DNA of 64,000 bases, taken from positions 248,001-312,000 of the forward strand of contig JAEWQV010000002.1 in assembly GCA_023399055.1 (NCBI GenBank), written 5' to 3'. Position numbers and translations under genes: made by a program. The notes under the pieces were generated by a model. The model saw nothing but the letters and a program-made list of their open reading frames with translations. It was not told the origin of the DNA and did not search any database. This DNA is from Bacillota bacterium (GTDB taxonomy: Bacteria > Bacillota > Clostridia > Lachnospirales > Lachnospiraceae). Shown one piece after another: positions 24,949 to 32,730 of this stretch (its first letter is position 1; every line of letters begins with the position of its first letter).

Positions 24949-26550
24949 ATGGACTACATGGAGTATGAGGAATGTATTAGAGAGTGGATAAATCAAGTGC
25001 TAAGTTATCGTATCAAGAATACTGAGCTTGCAATTAAGAATTGTAAGCTAATTTTTGATTATGCAATAAAGAATAACGATAGTAAATTATTGGGGTTTTC
25101 ATATTATTATCTTGCAGAGTCTTATTTTATTGAAAATAAATATGATGATTTCATTAAAAACCTTATTCTAGGACTCGAATATCAACAAAAAGCAACTCTT
25201 GTTAATTTGATTTCCAAATCATACAATATGTTAGGAATTAATGCAGAAAATCAAGGCAATATTTCGGCTGCAATTGATTATTTTATGGTTTCATTAAGAT
25301 ATAGTCAAAAGTATGGATTAGATCACGAAGCTGGTATTGTTTATACAAATATAGGTCAAATATATATTAAGCTTAAGGCATATAAATTAGCAAAAGAGTA
25401 TTTAGAAAAAGCCAATCATAGTTTTAATAATGAGGAAGATAACGCGAATTATTCTCAAAATAACATGATATTAGAAACCACCCTGGCAACCTGCTATATC
25501 CGACTGGAAGATATGGATGCCGCACGTAGCTATTTTAATAAAATCCAAAAAGTACGAGATAAGTACCTCGTTGATATACATAACCAGATGATTCTCTATA
25601 GTTTTGAAGCTATCTATTATGATGCAATAAAAGATTACAATAACTTAAACAAAAGCATTGATTATTTAATAGAGTTAATTGAAGAAATTCCATCTCTATT
25701 AGACATGTATGATGAAGCCTTCCTTTTATGTGACCTACTGGCAACAAGTAAGCGCTTTGATGATTTATTTAAGGTAATCTTAAGAATAGAAGCATTAACA
25801 AAACAAGTAGGTATTACGAATATGCAGTTGCAGATATTAAAACTTAAAATCAAGTACTACGAATTAGTACAAGATAAAGTGGCATATCTGGAAGCTTGTT
25901 CAGAGTTTTATGAACTATCGGATCAATTGGAAGCTGAAGGTAAAACCAATGAGTTAAGAGCTATAGAACTTAGGATTGATTTGGAGCAAATCAAAGAGAA
26001 ACAAGAAATAATTCAAAAAGAAAATCAAATATTACTTGAAAAATCGGAAAGGGACCCTTTGACCAAACTTCCTAACCGAGAAAAATTAAACAATTATTCA
26101 GAGTTGGCTTTTAATAGAGCCTTTGAAAATAAAACAAGTCTTGGTGTCGAGATATTTGATATTGACTATTTCAAGCAATATAATGATACGTATGGGCATC
26201 AAGCAGGAGATAGCTGTCTTAAAAAGATAACCAAATTATTACATAAACTTATGAATGAAGGAATATTTTGTGCTCGTTACGGAGGGGATGAATTTATCTT
26301 AATTTATGAGAATATGACTGATGATGAGATTATGGCTATTGCAAAGAAACTACAACAAGATATACTTGAATTAAACTTAAAAGTTGAAACATCACATGAA
26401 TACATCAATATATCTATATCACAGGGTATCCGAAATTCAGTTCCCAAAGAAGGGAATAAGATTTGGGATTATTTTTATGTGGCGGATGCAGCAATGTATC
26501 GAGTGAAAAAAGATAAAAAGAATGATATTTTACTTTTACATAAGGCGTAA
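24949..26550 (+). CDS. TPR-GGDEF diguanylate cyclase, cytosolic
   Basis: 533 residues from the second ATG, which has AGAGG at good spacing; an ATG two codons upstream is possible. Residues about 1-330 are helical TPR-type repeats (LISKSYNMLGINAENQGNIS, AGIVYTNIGQIYIKLKAYK), a coiled coil follows (about 335-370), and residues about 370-530 form a GGDEF domain with DPLTKLPNREKL and the intact active-site loop ARYGGDEF. It makes cyclic di-GMP from GTP. No RxxD inhibitory site lies five residues before the loop, so product inhibition is unlikely. No membrane segments; the TPR part probably senses a protein partner. Confidence 0.88.
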   Translation: MDYMEYEECIREWINQVLSYRIKNTELAIKNCKLIFDYAIKNNDSKLLGFSYYYLAESYFIENKYDDFIKNLILGLEYQQKATLVNLISKSYNMLGINAENQGNISAAIDYFMVSLRYSQKYGLDHEAGIVYTNIGQIYIKLKAYKLAKEYLEKANHSFNNEEDNANYSQNNMILETTLATCYIRLEDMDAARSYFNKIQKVRDKYLVDIHNQMILYSFEAIYYDAIKDYNNLNKSIDYLIELIEEIPSLLDMYDEAFLLCDLLATSKRFDDLFKVILRIEALTKQVGITNMQLQILKLKIKYYELVQDKVAYLEACSEFYELSDQLEAEGKTNELRAIELRIDLEQIKEKQEIIQKENQILLEKSERDPLTKLPNREKLNNYSELAFNRAFENKTSLGVEIFDIDYFKQYNDTYGHQAGDSCLKKITKLLHKLMNEGIFCARYGGDEFILIYENMTDDEIMAIAKKLQQDILELNLKVETSHEYINISISQGIRNSVPKEGNKIWDYFYVADAAMYRVKKDKKNDILLLHKA

Positions 26551-26573
26551 GAATGAAATAAAAATGCAAAATA

Positions 26574-26616
26574 ATTCCTCCATTATATCTGTAACATAAG
26601 ATATACTGGAGGAATT
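26574..26616. terminator. Hairpin behind the GGDEF gene, TATATC-stem type
   Basis: ATTCCTCCATTATATC pairs with GATATACTGGAGGAAT with one mismatch around a 10-base loop. The T run is weak on both strands. It belongs to the same look-alike set as 20504 and 27519. Confidence 0.55.
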
Positions 26617-26942
26617 CTATATTGAAAACACCGAACCGGATAATGAATATCACGAACTAGTAGATCAATGGTTAAGATTGCAATTATTATGAAAATTCAG
26701 ATACGGACAATTAGGGTTAATAATTAAAATAATAATTTAAATAATAATTGTTAATGGAAGATGGTAATATAGATAAATATTATATTATAACAAAATATAG
26801 TAAAATAATAATAAATAAATAAAAAATTAATAAATATTTTTAAAAATATTGCGAAAATGCCATAAAAATAGTACCATTATACTAGGACTTAAAATACTAG
26901 AAGACTACTAATCCATCATTTAATTAAATTGATAGCGATAAA

Positions 26943-26978
26943 GGAAGTATAACTAATGGGTTAGGACTTCCTTTTTTT
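26943..26978 (+). terminator. Orphan terminator
   Basis: GGAAGT and ACTTCC pair, with an inner TAAC/GTTA stem, followed by seven T bases. No coding frame ends before it for almost 400 bp. Confidence 0.65.
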
Positions 26979-27046
26979 GTTGCCAACTTTGTACAATAAT
27001 AACTATATGCAAAGAAAAACTACGAAAGAGAAATCTAGGAGGTATG

Positions 27047-27427
27047 ATGTACAATTTTATGATTGATATAGTTAGAAATGTGGTTTATGTTGAATTATCG
27101 GGGTGTTTATCTTTTGAACAAATCATGCAGTATGTTGACGATTTAACTTATCTAAAAGATAAGTTTGAAGCCAGAATGTATTCCATGTTGGTTATGGCTA
27201 ACAGACTTGACCCTCTATCACAGGATAATATTCCGCATTTTCAAAAAGCAACTGAACTTGCATTAGCTTGGGCTGATAAAATAGCTGTAGTAAATGGCAA
27301 TAGAACACTAACCCTTTTCCAAGTGAAAAGAATTGAAGAATCAGCCAGAAAAGTAATTTGTACTGATACTAAGATTATGAGATTTAAAACAAAAAAAGAT
27401 GCATTAATTTATTTGTGCACAAATTAA
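27047..27427 (+). CDS. Small unknown protein, STAS-like in outline
   Basis: 126 residues from the second of two adjacent ATG codons, which has the better distance from AGGAGG. The order strand-strand-helix (VVYVELSGCLSFEQIMQYVD) and a late strand-helix (VNGNRTLTLFQVKRIEESAR) recalls SpoIIAA/STAS-type or related lipid-binding small domains; this is a resemblance in outline, not a recognised match. No signal or membrane helix. A terminator follows about 90 bp behind. Confidence 0.55.
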   Translation: MYNFMIDIVRNVVYVELSGCLSFEQIMQYVDDLTYLKDKFEARMYSMLVMANRLDPLSQDNIPHFQKATELALAWADKIAVVNGNRTLTLFQVKRIEESARKVICTDTKIMRFKTKKDALIYLCTN

Positions 27428-27518
27428 TCTATAAAAAAATAATTATAAGACTTTAACTCACGACTTCTTTGTATATAGTTATTTTGTAATAAATTTATTT
27501 GATAGGAAAATTGGATTA

Positions 27519-27561
27519 GTCCCCTAGTATATCGTAGTGAGATATACTGGAGGGCTTTTTT
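27519..27561 (+). terminator. Terminator, TATATC-stem type
   Basis: CCCTAGTATATC pairs with GATATACTGGAGGG with one mismatch around a 7-base loop; six T bases and ATG follow. Confidence 0.7.
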
Positions 27562-27661
27562 ATGTTTCGATATTATTTATCGATATCATATTATTATATT
27601 TGATTAGGGAATAATAAAATCAAAAGTGTTTGCCATAACAAAAATGAAGTGGAGATAATTC

Positions 27662-28246
27662 ATGTTTAAAGCTCATAAAAGTTATATCATTGTCGCAGAT
27701 AACGGTTTTCTTATAAAAAAAGACCAATCTGAAACTGTAATAAATTTTCAACCGCACATACCAAATGTGCCGTTTTATCATCATCTATTTGATGAATATA
27801 GCGAACTGAAACCTATATTTGAGCAAATAAAACAATTAAAATTGAAAGATGTAATTGTTTTGATGCCGGATGACACCTTAGAATTAACATTAGATAAAAC
27901 TGTTATTGATAATTATTTATTACTTGGAAAGATAAAGAAAGTTGAAATGAGTTGTCAGTTTCTACATCTATCAAAGGATGATAAAAATTATATTGCTTTA
28001 TCAAAGACTGTAAGAACCCTGGTATTACATTTTGTCAAGGAGGGCAAAAGTCTGGCAGAGAAATTCTATGATAAAAACTTTGATGATATAGAACAAATTA
28101 AAACAGATATTCAAAGGCTGCACATAGAGTGTGAATATGGGTATACACCAGTATACATTAACAATGTGAATAACAATATGGACTTCTTTTGTAATCTTGG
28201 GAACTTAGTTTCTGCAGGAGAAATCATTAACAATTTAAAGGCTTAA
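27662..28246 (+). CDS. Unknown protein of 194 residues
   Basis: Ribosome site GGAG eight bases before ATG. The N terminus alternates strands (YIIVADNGFLIKK) and a later segment reads DVIVLMPDDTLELTLDKTVI, which in outline recalls an actin/ASKHA-type or rod-shape-protein subdomain, but the ATP motifs are absent. No membrane helix. I cannot name a family. It stands alone between a terminator and the structured leader of the next gene. Confidence 0.5.
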   Translation: MFKAHKSYIIVADNGFLIKKDQSETVINFQPHIPNVPFYHHLFDEYSELKPIFEQIKQLKLKDVIVLMPDDTLELTLDKTVIDNYLLLGKIKKVEMSCQFLHLSKDDKNYIALSKTVRTLVLHFVKEGKSLAEKFYDKNFDDIEQIKTDIQRLHIECEYGYTPVYINNVNNNMDFFCNLGNLVSAGEIINNLKA

Positions 28247-28357
28247 AGCATATGTAACATTTTTCCTTGCGGTTTTAAAATTATTCTGTTAAAGTTACAT
28301 TATAAGAATGGAAGGATGTGGTAATGTGTTTATGAAATTAAGCATTGTTTTTGAGGT

Positions 28358-28451
28358 GGCATTAGGATAAAACCGAGGCTATCTTAGCAAACTTACGGAA
28401 GCCTTCGGTGGTCGTTCTAATGCCATTATTAGATGTGGATACTAAGAACGA
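28358..28451 (+). promoter_or_regulatory. Riboswitch-like structured leader before the methyltransferase
   Basis: GGCATTAG (28358-28365) pairs with CTAATGCC (28417-28424), enclosing ACCGAGGCT (28372-28380) paired with AGCCTTCGGT (28400-28409, one bulge). TCGTTCT (28412-28418), which overlaps the outer stem, can instead pair with AGAACGA (28445-28451), ten bases before the AGGAGG of the next gene. Two mutually exclusive pairings next to a ribosome site are what a translational switch needs. It matches no riboswitch class I know, including the SAM classes. Confidence 0.5.
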
Positions 28452-28474
28452 TACAACTATAGGAGGTTCTGCAA

Positions 28475-29194
28475 TTGCGGAAATTTATGTTAAAAGAGAA
28501 ATATGAAAGCTTAATTAATGAATTAATTGAAGACTTTAATAGGAGTCATAGCTATAACTATATTATGGGGCCAAATGCATTATGCCTGATAGAAATCTTA
28601 TGTGAGAAGCTGGATTTAAAACCTGGAATGCGTGTTCTTGATATGGGATGTGGGGCTGGCTTCACATCAATTATATTGGCTAAGGAATATGGAGTAACGG
28701 TATTTGCAAATGATTTGTGGTTTCCAGCAAGCGAAAACTATGAGCGCTTTGTTAAGGCAGGTGTTGAGGATAGGGTTTTCCCATTCAATGCTGAAGCACA
28801 TAGCTTACCTTATGCTAGTAATTTCTTTGATGCAGCAATCAGTATTGATGCATATCATTACTTTGGTACTGACGAGTGCTATTTATGTGACCATTATGCT
28901 AAACTGGTTAAAAAAGGCGGTCAAATTGGAATTGTAAGTCCAGGACTTACAAGAGAATTGACAGAAGGTTTGCCGGAACAAATGCAACCCCTTTGGGAAC
29001 CAAATATGTATGCCTGGCACAGTGCAAAATGGTGGAATAATCTATGGCAACGATCAGGTTTAGTCGAGGTTACATACGCACAGGAAATCCCAGATGGTAA
29101 GGAAATCTGGAGAATGACAGCTGATGATGAGTTACATAAAGCAGATACAGATAATTACCTTACCTTAATGCTTATGACTGCTATTAAGAAATAA
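28475..29194 (+). CDS. SAM-dependent methyltransferase, class I
   Basis: 239 residues from a TTG eight bases behind AGGAGG; an ATG four codons later is the alternative. The SAM-binding loop is VLDMGCGAGFTS (about residues 54-65), followed by the acidic residue region ANDLW and by AAISIDAYHYFG, a Methyltransf_11/25-type fold. Family members act on small molecules; the substrate is unknown. The gene has a long structured leader, which is unusual for this family. It lies 31 bp before the DIP1984-type gene and may share its transcript. Confidence 0.85.
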   Translation: MRKFMLKEKYESLINELIEDFNRSHSYNYIMGPNALCLIEILCEKLDLKPGMRVLDMGCGAGFTSIILAKEYGVTVFANDLWFPASENYERFVKAGVEDRVFPFNAEAHSLPYASNFFDAAISIDAYHYFGTDECYLCDHYAKLVKKGGQIGIVSPGLTRELTEGLPEQMQPLWEPNMYAWHSAKWWNNLWQRSGLVEVTYAQEIPDGKEIWRMTADDELHKADTDNYLTLMLMTAIKK

Positions 29195-29225
29195 TAAAGT
29201 TAAAATAAGAAGAGAGGTGTTTTAT

Positions 29226-29678
29226 ATGAAATTGGCAGAAGCATTAAATCTACGGGCGGATCTTAAAAAAAGAATTGCACAACTACGAAGTAGATTACAA
29301 AGTAATGCTAAAGTACAAGAAGGAGATCAGCCAGCGGAGAATCCGTATGATTTGCTTAAAGAGTTGGACGAGAATATTTTACAGCTGGAAGAACTAATCA
29401 GAAGAATCAACTTAACCAATTGCCAGACAAAGCAAGATAATAACACCATATCAGATATGATTGCTAGAAAAGACTCTTTGGCTCTAAAGAATTCAATTCT
29501 GCGTGACTTGTTAAGTGAAGCGAGTAATAAGGTCGAACGTTATTCAAATAAAGAGATAAGAGTTTTAAGTACTGTAAAAGTTACCGAATTACAGAAGGAA
29601 GTTGATAAAATTGCCAGAGAACTTCGTGAGCTGGATACGAAACTTCAAGGACTGAATTGGACAACTGATTTATTGTAA
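29226..29678 (+). CDS. DIP1984-family (septicolysin-like) protein
   Basis: 150 residues from the ATG after GAGAGGTG; the frame is open three codons upstream. The family pattern is clear: MKLAEALNLRADLKKRIAQL, then NPYDLLKELDENILQLEELI and RKDSLALKNSILRDLLSEAS, a long helical coiled coil that forms oligomers. The old name septicolysin implies pore formation, but the function is unproven. No signal peptide. It is probably co-transcribed with the methyltransferase. Confidence 0.8.
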   Translation: MKLAEALNLRADLKKRIAQLRSRLQSNAKVQEGDQPAENPYDLLKELDENILQLEELIRRINLTNCQTKQDNNTISDMIARKDSLALKNSILRDLLSEASNKVERYSNKEIRVLSTVKVTELQKEVDKIARELRELDTKLQGLNWTTDLL

Positions 29679-29911
29679 GACTTTGAGAGTAATTTTGTTA
29701 GGGTGAACATCAGCTTACAGTTAAGCTATAACTGGACTTTGGGTGCAAAGCGGGGTATCATGCATAAGCACTGTTATACCCAGTAATGTTACATGAGTAT
29801 ATTGTACATTTATTGTTACTACCAGATGTTGACTACAAAATGAGGGCGGGTATGGGGTTTGTTTTAAAAGTATTAATAGTATGAACAAGCAACAAAATAG
29901 TGTAACTTAAA

Positions 29912-29948
29912 ATCCCTCGGATAGGAATATTACCCGGGGGATATTTTT
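29912..29948 (+). terminator. Terminator upstream of the flotillin operon
   Basis: ATCCCTCGG pairs with CCCGGGGAT (one G-T pair) around a 12-base loop, followed by ATTTTTATG. Confidence 0.65.
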
Positions 29949-30050
29949 ATGCCTATTCAAGACAAATGTAACGTTTTAGTTTAAGAAATAATTAGAATGT
30001 TTAACAAAATTAGTGTTAGATTAAGCTTTGGTTTAAATTAGCAATATTAG

Positions 30051-30079
30051 TTGAAATAAGGATTGATAATTAGTATACT
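30051..30079 (+). promoter_or_regulatory. SigA-type promoter of the NfeD-like/flotillin pair
   Basis: TTGAAA and TATACT are 17 bp apart and 51 bp before the NfeD-like start. In Bacillus the corresponding pair is under SigW; here the elements look vegetative. Confidence 0.6.
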
Positions 30080-30130
30080 GTGTAAAGTAGGTTGTTAAAT
30101 TTTAGACGGTGATAAAAGGGGGAAGATAGT

Positions 30131-30757
30131 ATGTTAACAATGTATTTGTGTTTTCTGGCTGGAGGTGTTGTATTACCTTTTCTTAGTTTTGCCCTTGGGT
30201 TTTTATCAGACGGTATCGGTGTAGATGTAGATGCAGATATTGGCACAGATATTGGAACAGATATTGGAACGGATGCTGGTCCTGATATTGCACATACACC
30301 CCAAGTAACAATAGAAAGTGGTCACATGATTTCCATTGGGTTACTACCTACTTCATTTCATGCATTATCAGCATTTGCCATTATCTTTGGCGCTGTGGGG
30401 GCAGTAATGACCTTAAAAGATATTTCAACAATTATTACGTTACCTGTGGGGCTAGTTTCAGGATATTTAGTTGCTGTTCTTGTACAGACAATATTACAAA
30501 CTCTTAAAAAAATACAAACCAAGAATTACGCTGTAGACGAGAATGAACTATTACTATACGAAGGTGTTGTGGTGGATACAATTTTACCTGGTCAGCTGGG
30601 AACGGTAAGTTTTTTAACGCTGGAAGAAATTAGAGTAAGTTATCCAGCCATTTGCAGTGATAATACCTTAAAGCTGGAAACAGGGAAGCAGGTTACGGTG
30701 AAAGAAAAAAGAGAAGGTGTATTCATCGTAGAACCGAAACATAAATATGAGCAGTGA
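30131..30757 (+). CDS. NfeD/YuaF-like membrane protein
   Basis: 208 residues. A first membrane helix (about 5-25), an extracytoplasmic loop with the perfect tetrapeptide repeat DIGTDIGTDIGTD, two more helices (about 75-115) and a C-terminal OB fold (about 135-208, LLLYEGVVVDTILPGQLGTV) typical of NfeD proteins. These work beside flotillin in membrane microdomains. GGGGGAAG precedes the ATG. The flotillin gene follows 34 bp behind. Confidence 0.82.
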   Translation: MLTMYLCFLAGGVVLPFLSFALGFLSDGIGVDVDADIGTDIGTDIGTDAGPDIAHTPQVTIESGHMISIGLLPTSFHALSAFAIIFGAVGAVMTLKDISTIITLPVGLVSGYLVAVLVQTILQTLKKIQTKNYAVDENELLLYEGVVVDTILPGQLGTVSFLTLEEIRVSYPAICSDNTLKLETGKQVTVKEKREGVFIVEPKHKYEQ

Positions 30758-30791
30758 TGCAAAATGCATTTAAAATAAAGGAGGATAATAT

Positions 30792-32372
30792 ATGTTATTA
30801 GTAAGTCTGGATGGGGCTAACTTAACCCCGATCATTATTACAGTATTAGCTGTAGTAGCAATTATCGTACTTTTTTCAGTGATTTTTAGTATGTGGAAAA
30901 AGGTATCACAGGATAAGGCGATGGTTGTTACCGGTTGGAGAAAAAGAATTATTACCGGTGGTGGCGGTCTGGTTATTCCTGTATTGGAACGAACAGATAC
31001 GATATCACTAGGAAATATTCAATTAAATATTAATACTTCACAAACTATGTCATCTCAGGGTGTACCGATTGATGTAGCTGGTACAGCGGTAATTAAAGTA
31101 CGTAATACCAGAGAGAGCATCTATGCTGCTATCGAGCAGTTTATTGGTAACAATGAAATGCAAATTCAAAAGTCCATTTCAGATCAAGTTACATTAATTC
31201 TGGAAGGTAAACTTCGTGAAATCGTAGCATCTATGACTGTAGAGCAGATTTACAATGATAGAGAAGCATTTTCTGCTAAGGTACAGGAAGTGGTTGGTAC
31301 AAAAATCGGTGAAATGGGTCTTGAACTTAAGGACTTTTCCATTAAAGATGTAAACGATACCAATGGATACATAAGAGCTCTTGGTGCAAAGCAGATTGCC
31401 GAAAAGAAAAAGGATGCAGAGATTGCACAAGCAATTGCTTTAAAGGAAGAGAATATTAAGAAATCCGAAGCAACCAAAGAAGGCGAGAAAGCCCGTCTTG
31501 AGGCTGAGACTGAAGTTAGTGCAGCAATCAAAGCAAAAGGAGTTAGGGAAGCAGATTTTAGAAGTGAGCAGGAATCTGCAAAGGCGAAAGCAGACGCAGC
31601 TTATGATATTCAAAAAAGTATCACAGAGAAAGATGTTATTGCTGCGCAGATGGAAGCAGATATCCTAAAGCAGATTAAGCAGAAGGAACTGCAAGAAGCG
31701 CAGATGCAGGTTGAAATTGCGAGAGAGTTAAAGCAGATTGAACTGGAGCAACGTCGTGCAGAGAAGACCCGCCAAGAGTTAAAAACCACAGTAGTTGAGC
31801 CTGCAAATGCCGACAGAGAGCAGAAGATGGCAGAGGCTGATGCAGAAAAGTATACGAAAATTGCAGAAGCACAAGCTAGAGCAGAGGCTAGAAAAGCAGA
31901 GGCAAATGCAGAAGCAGAAGCCATATTAATGAAAGCAAAAGCGGAAGCAGATGCAGCAACTCTTAGCGGTGAAGCAAGAGCAAAAGCAATTTCTGCGGTA
32001 GGTTTAGCGGAAGCAGAGGCTATCAAAGCAAAAGGTATTGCTGAAGCAGAAGCAATGCAGAAGAAGGCAGAAGCCTATAAGAACTATACCGGTGCTGCTA
32101 TGGCAGATAAGCTTATTGATAAGTTACCGGAGCTTGCAAGAGCGGTTGCTGAACCACTTAGTCAGATATCCGATATCAAGATCTATGGCGGTGGAGTGGA
32201 AAGTGTAACAGATAATGTGCCAACTGTACTTGCTAAGGTTTTTGATACAGTACAGAGTTCAGTTGGTATTGATATGAAGAATATCATTATGTCAGAAAGT
32301 CTTGATGCAAAGACCACTAAGAATATTAATGTAACTGGACTTGAGGGTCATCTATTGAATGAAATTGAATAA
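30792..32372 (+). CDS. floT: Flotillin (FloT/YuaG type)
   Basis: 526 residues. A membrane-inserted N-terminal segment (about 8-32), an SPFH domain (about 40-220, VSQDKAMVVTGWRKRIITGG, VPIDVAGTAVIKVRNT) and a long Ala/Glu-rich coiled coil (about 220-420) with many AEAEA units, then a C-terminal domain ending near ISDIKIYGGG. It organises liquid-ordered membrane patches and helps membrane-protein assembly. AAAGGAGG precedes the ATG. It pairs with the NfeD-like gene, as in other Firmicutes. A terminator follows about 100 bp behind. Confidence 0.93.
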   Translation: MLLVSLDGANLTPIIITVLAVVAIIVLFSVIFSMWKKVSQDKAMVVTGWRKRIITGGGGLVIPVLERTDTISLGNIQLNINTSQTMSSQGVPIDVAGTAVIKVRNTRESIYAAIEQFIGNNEMQIQKSISDQVTLILEGKLREIVASMTVEQIYNDREAFSAKVQEVVGTKIGEMGLELKDFSIKDVNDTNGYIRALGAKQIAEKKKDAEIAQAIALKEENIKKSEATKEGEKARLEAETEVSAAIKAKGVREADFRSEQESAKAKADAAYDIQKSITEKDVIAAQMEADILKQIKQKELQEAQMQVEIARELKQIELEQRRAEKTRQELKTTVVEPANADREQKMAEADAEKYTKIAEAQARAEARKAEANAEAEAILMKAKAEADAATLSGEARAKAISAVGLAEAEAIKAKGIAEAEAMQKKAEAYKNYTGAAMADKLIDKLPELARAVAEPLSQISDIKIYGGGVESVTDNVPTVLAKVFDTVQSSVGIDMKNIIMSESLDAKTTKNINVTGLEGHLLNEIE

Positions 32373-32423
32373 AAGTTAGTATAATTTGTTCAAACAGTGC
32401 AGTATCCAATTCTGATTAAAAAA

Positions 32424-32455
32424 ACGAGATGAAACGACAGTTCCTTTCATTTTTT
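32424..32455 (-). repeat. Palindromic spacer repeat, copy B (reverse orientation)
   Basis: GATGAAACGACAGTTCC and TTTCATTTTT follow the reversed consensus of the family; the arms ATGAAA and TTTCAT pair, the outer part has diverged. Confidence 0.65.
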
Positions 32456-32473
32456 AGGAAGTAACGAATCCTT

Positions 32474-32513
32474 CTATTAAGGTGTAAAAGTACCTTAATA
32501 GGGGGATTTTTTT
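32474..32513 (+). terminator. Terminator of the flotillin operon
   Basis: CTATTAAGGT and ACCTTAATAG form a perfect 10-bp stem around GTAAAAGT, followed by GGGGA and seven T bases. Confidence 0.75.
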
Positions 32514-32575
32514 ATACTTAAAACAGCAGTGATTTGAATTACGAGAGATGATTGATCGGAGGTCGTAAGAAAATC

Positions 32576-32628
32576 TAACAAAATTTAATATATATTAATA
32601 TTTTTTGTTAGAAATGGCACAATATAAT
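32576..32628 (+). promoter_or_regulatory. AT palindrome with -10 box before the glucan synthase
   Basis: TAACAAAA and TTTTTGTTA flank the inner palindrome TAATATATATTA (whole element 32576-32610); TATAAT follows at 32623. An operator overlapping a promoter is plausible. No good -35 box is seen, which would suit an activator-dependent promoter. Confidence 0.4.
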
Positions 32629-32730
32629 ATTGCGTCGTTTTAACGTAAAGTTATTACCGACTGTCGAAAATCAATTGCTAAATAATTATTAAAGAAAAGG
32701 ATTTCTTTATTATAAGGAGGAGTATAGAAA

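Larger units (their letters stand above)
26551..27046. other. AT-rich gap with two hairpins
   Basis: No gene is seen. A hairpin behind the GGDEF gene (26574-26616) is followed by about 200 bp of almost pure A/T (26700-26850) and by a second terminator (26943-26978) that lies upstream of, not behind, a gene. That second terminator may end a short untranslated RNA. Confidence 0.5.
29679..30130. other. Gap with hairpins, a terminator and a promoter
   Basis: No gene is seen. AGCTT/AAGCT (29711-29726) and GGGTAT/ATACCC (29753-29781) form small hairpins behind the DIP1984-type gene; a terminator at 29912-29948 follows, and then the promoter of the NfeD-like/flotillin pair. Confidence 0.5.
32373..32730. 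other. Gap between flotillin and glucan synthase genes
   Basis: It holds copy B of the palindromic spacer repeat, a strong terminator at 32474, and a large AT palindrome at 32576 with a TATAAT behind it. No gene is seen. Confidence 0.55.

Noticed and set aside
28358..28451. Assignment of the leader to a SAM riboswitch because a methyltransferase follows
   Set aside because: None of the SAM-class core motifs (for example GAGGGA with CGGCAACC) is present.
31610..32026. 138-codon Ala/Ser-rich minus-strand frame
   Set aside because: Shadow of the AEAEA coiled-coil repeats of flotillin.
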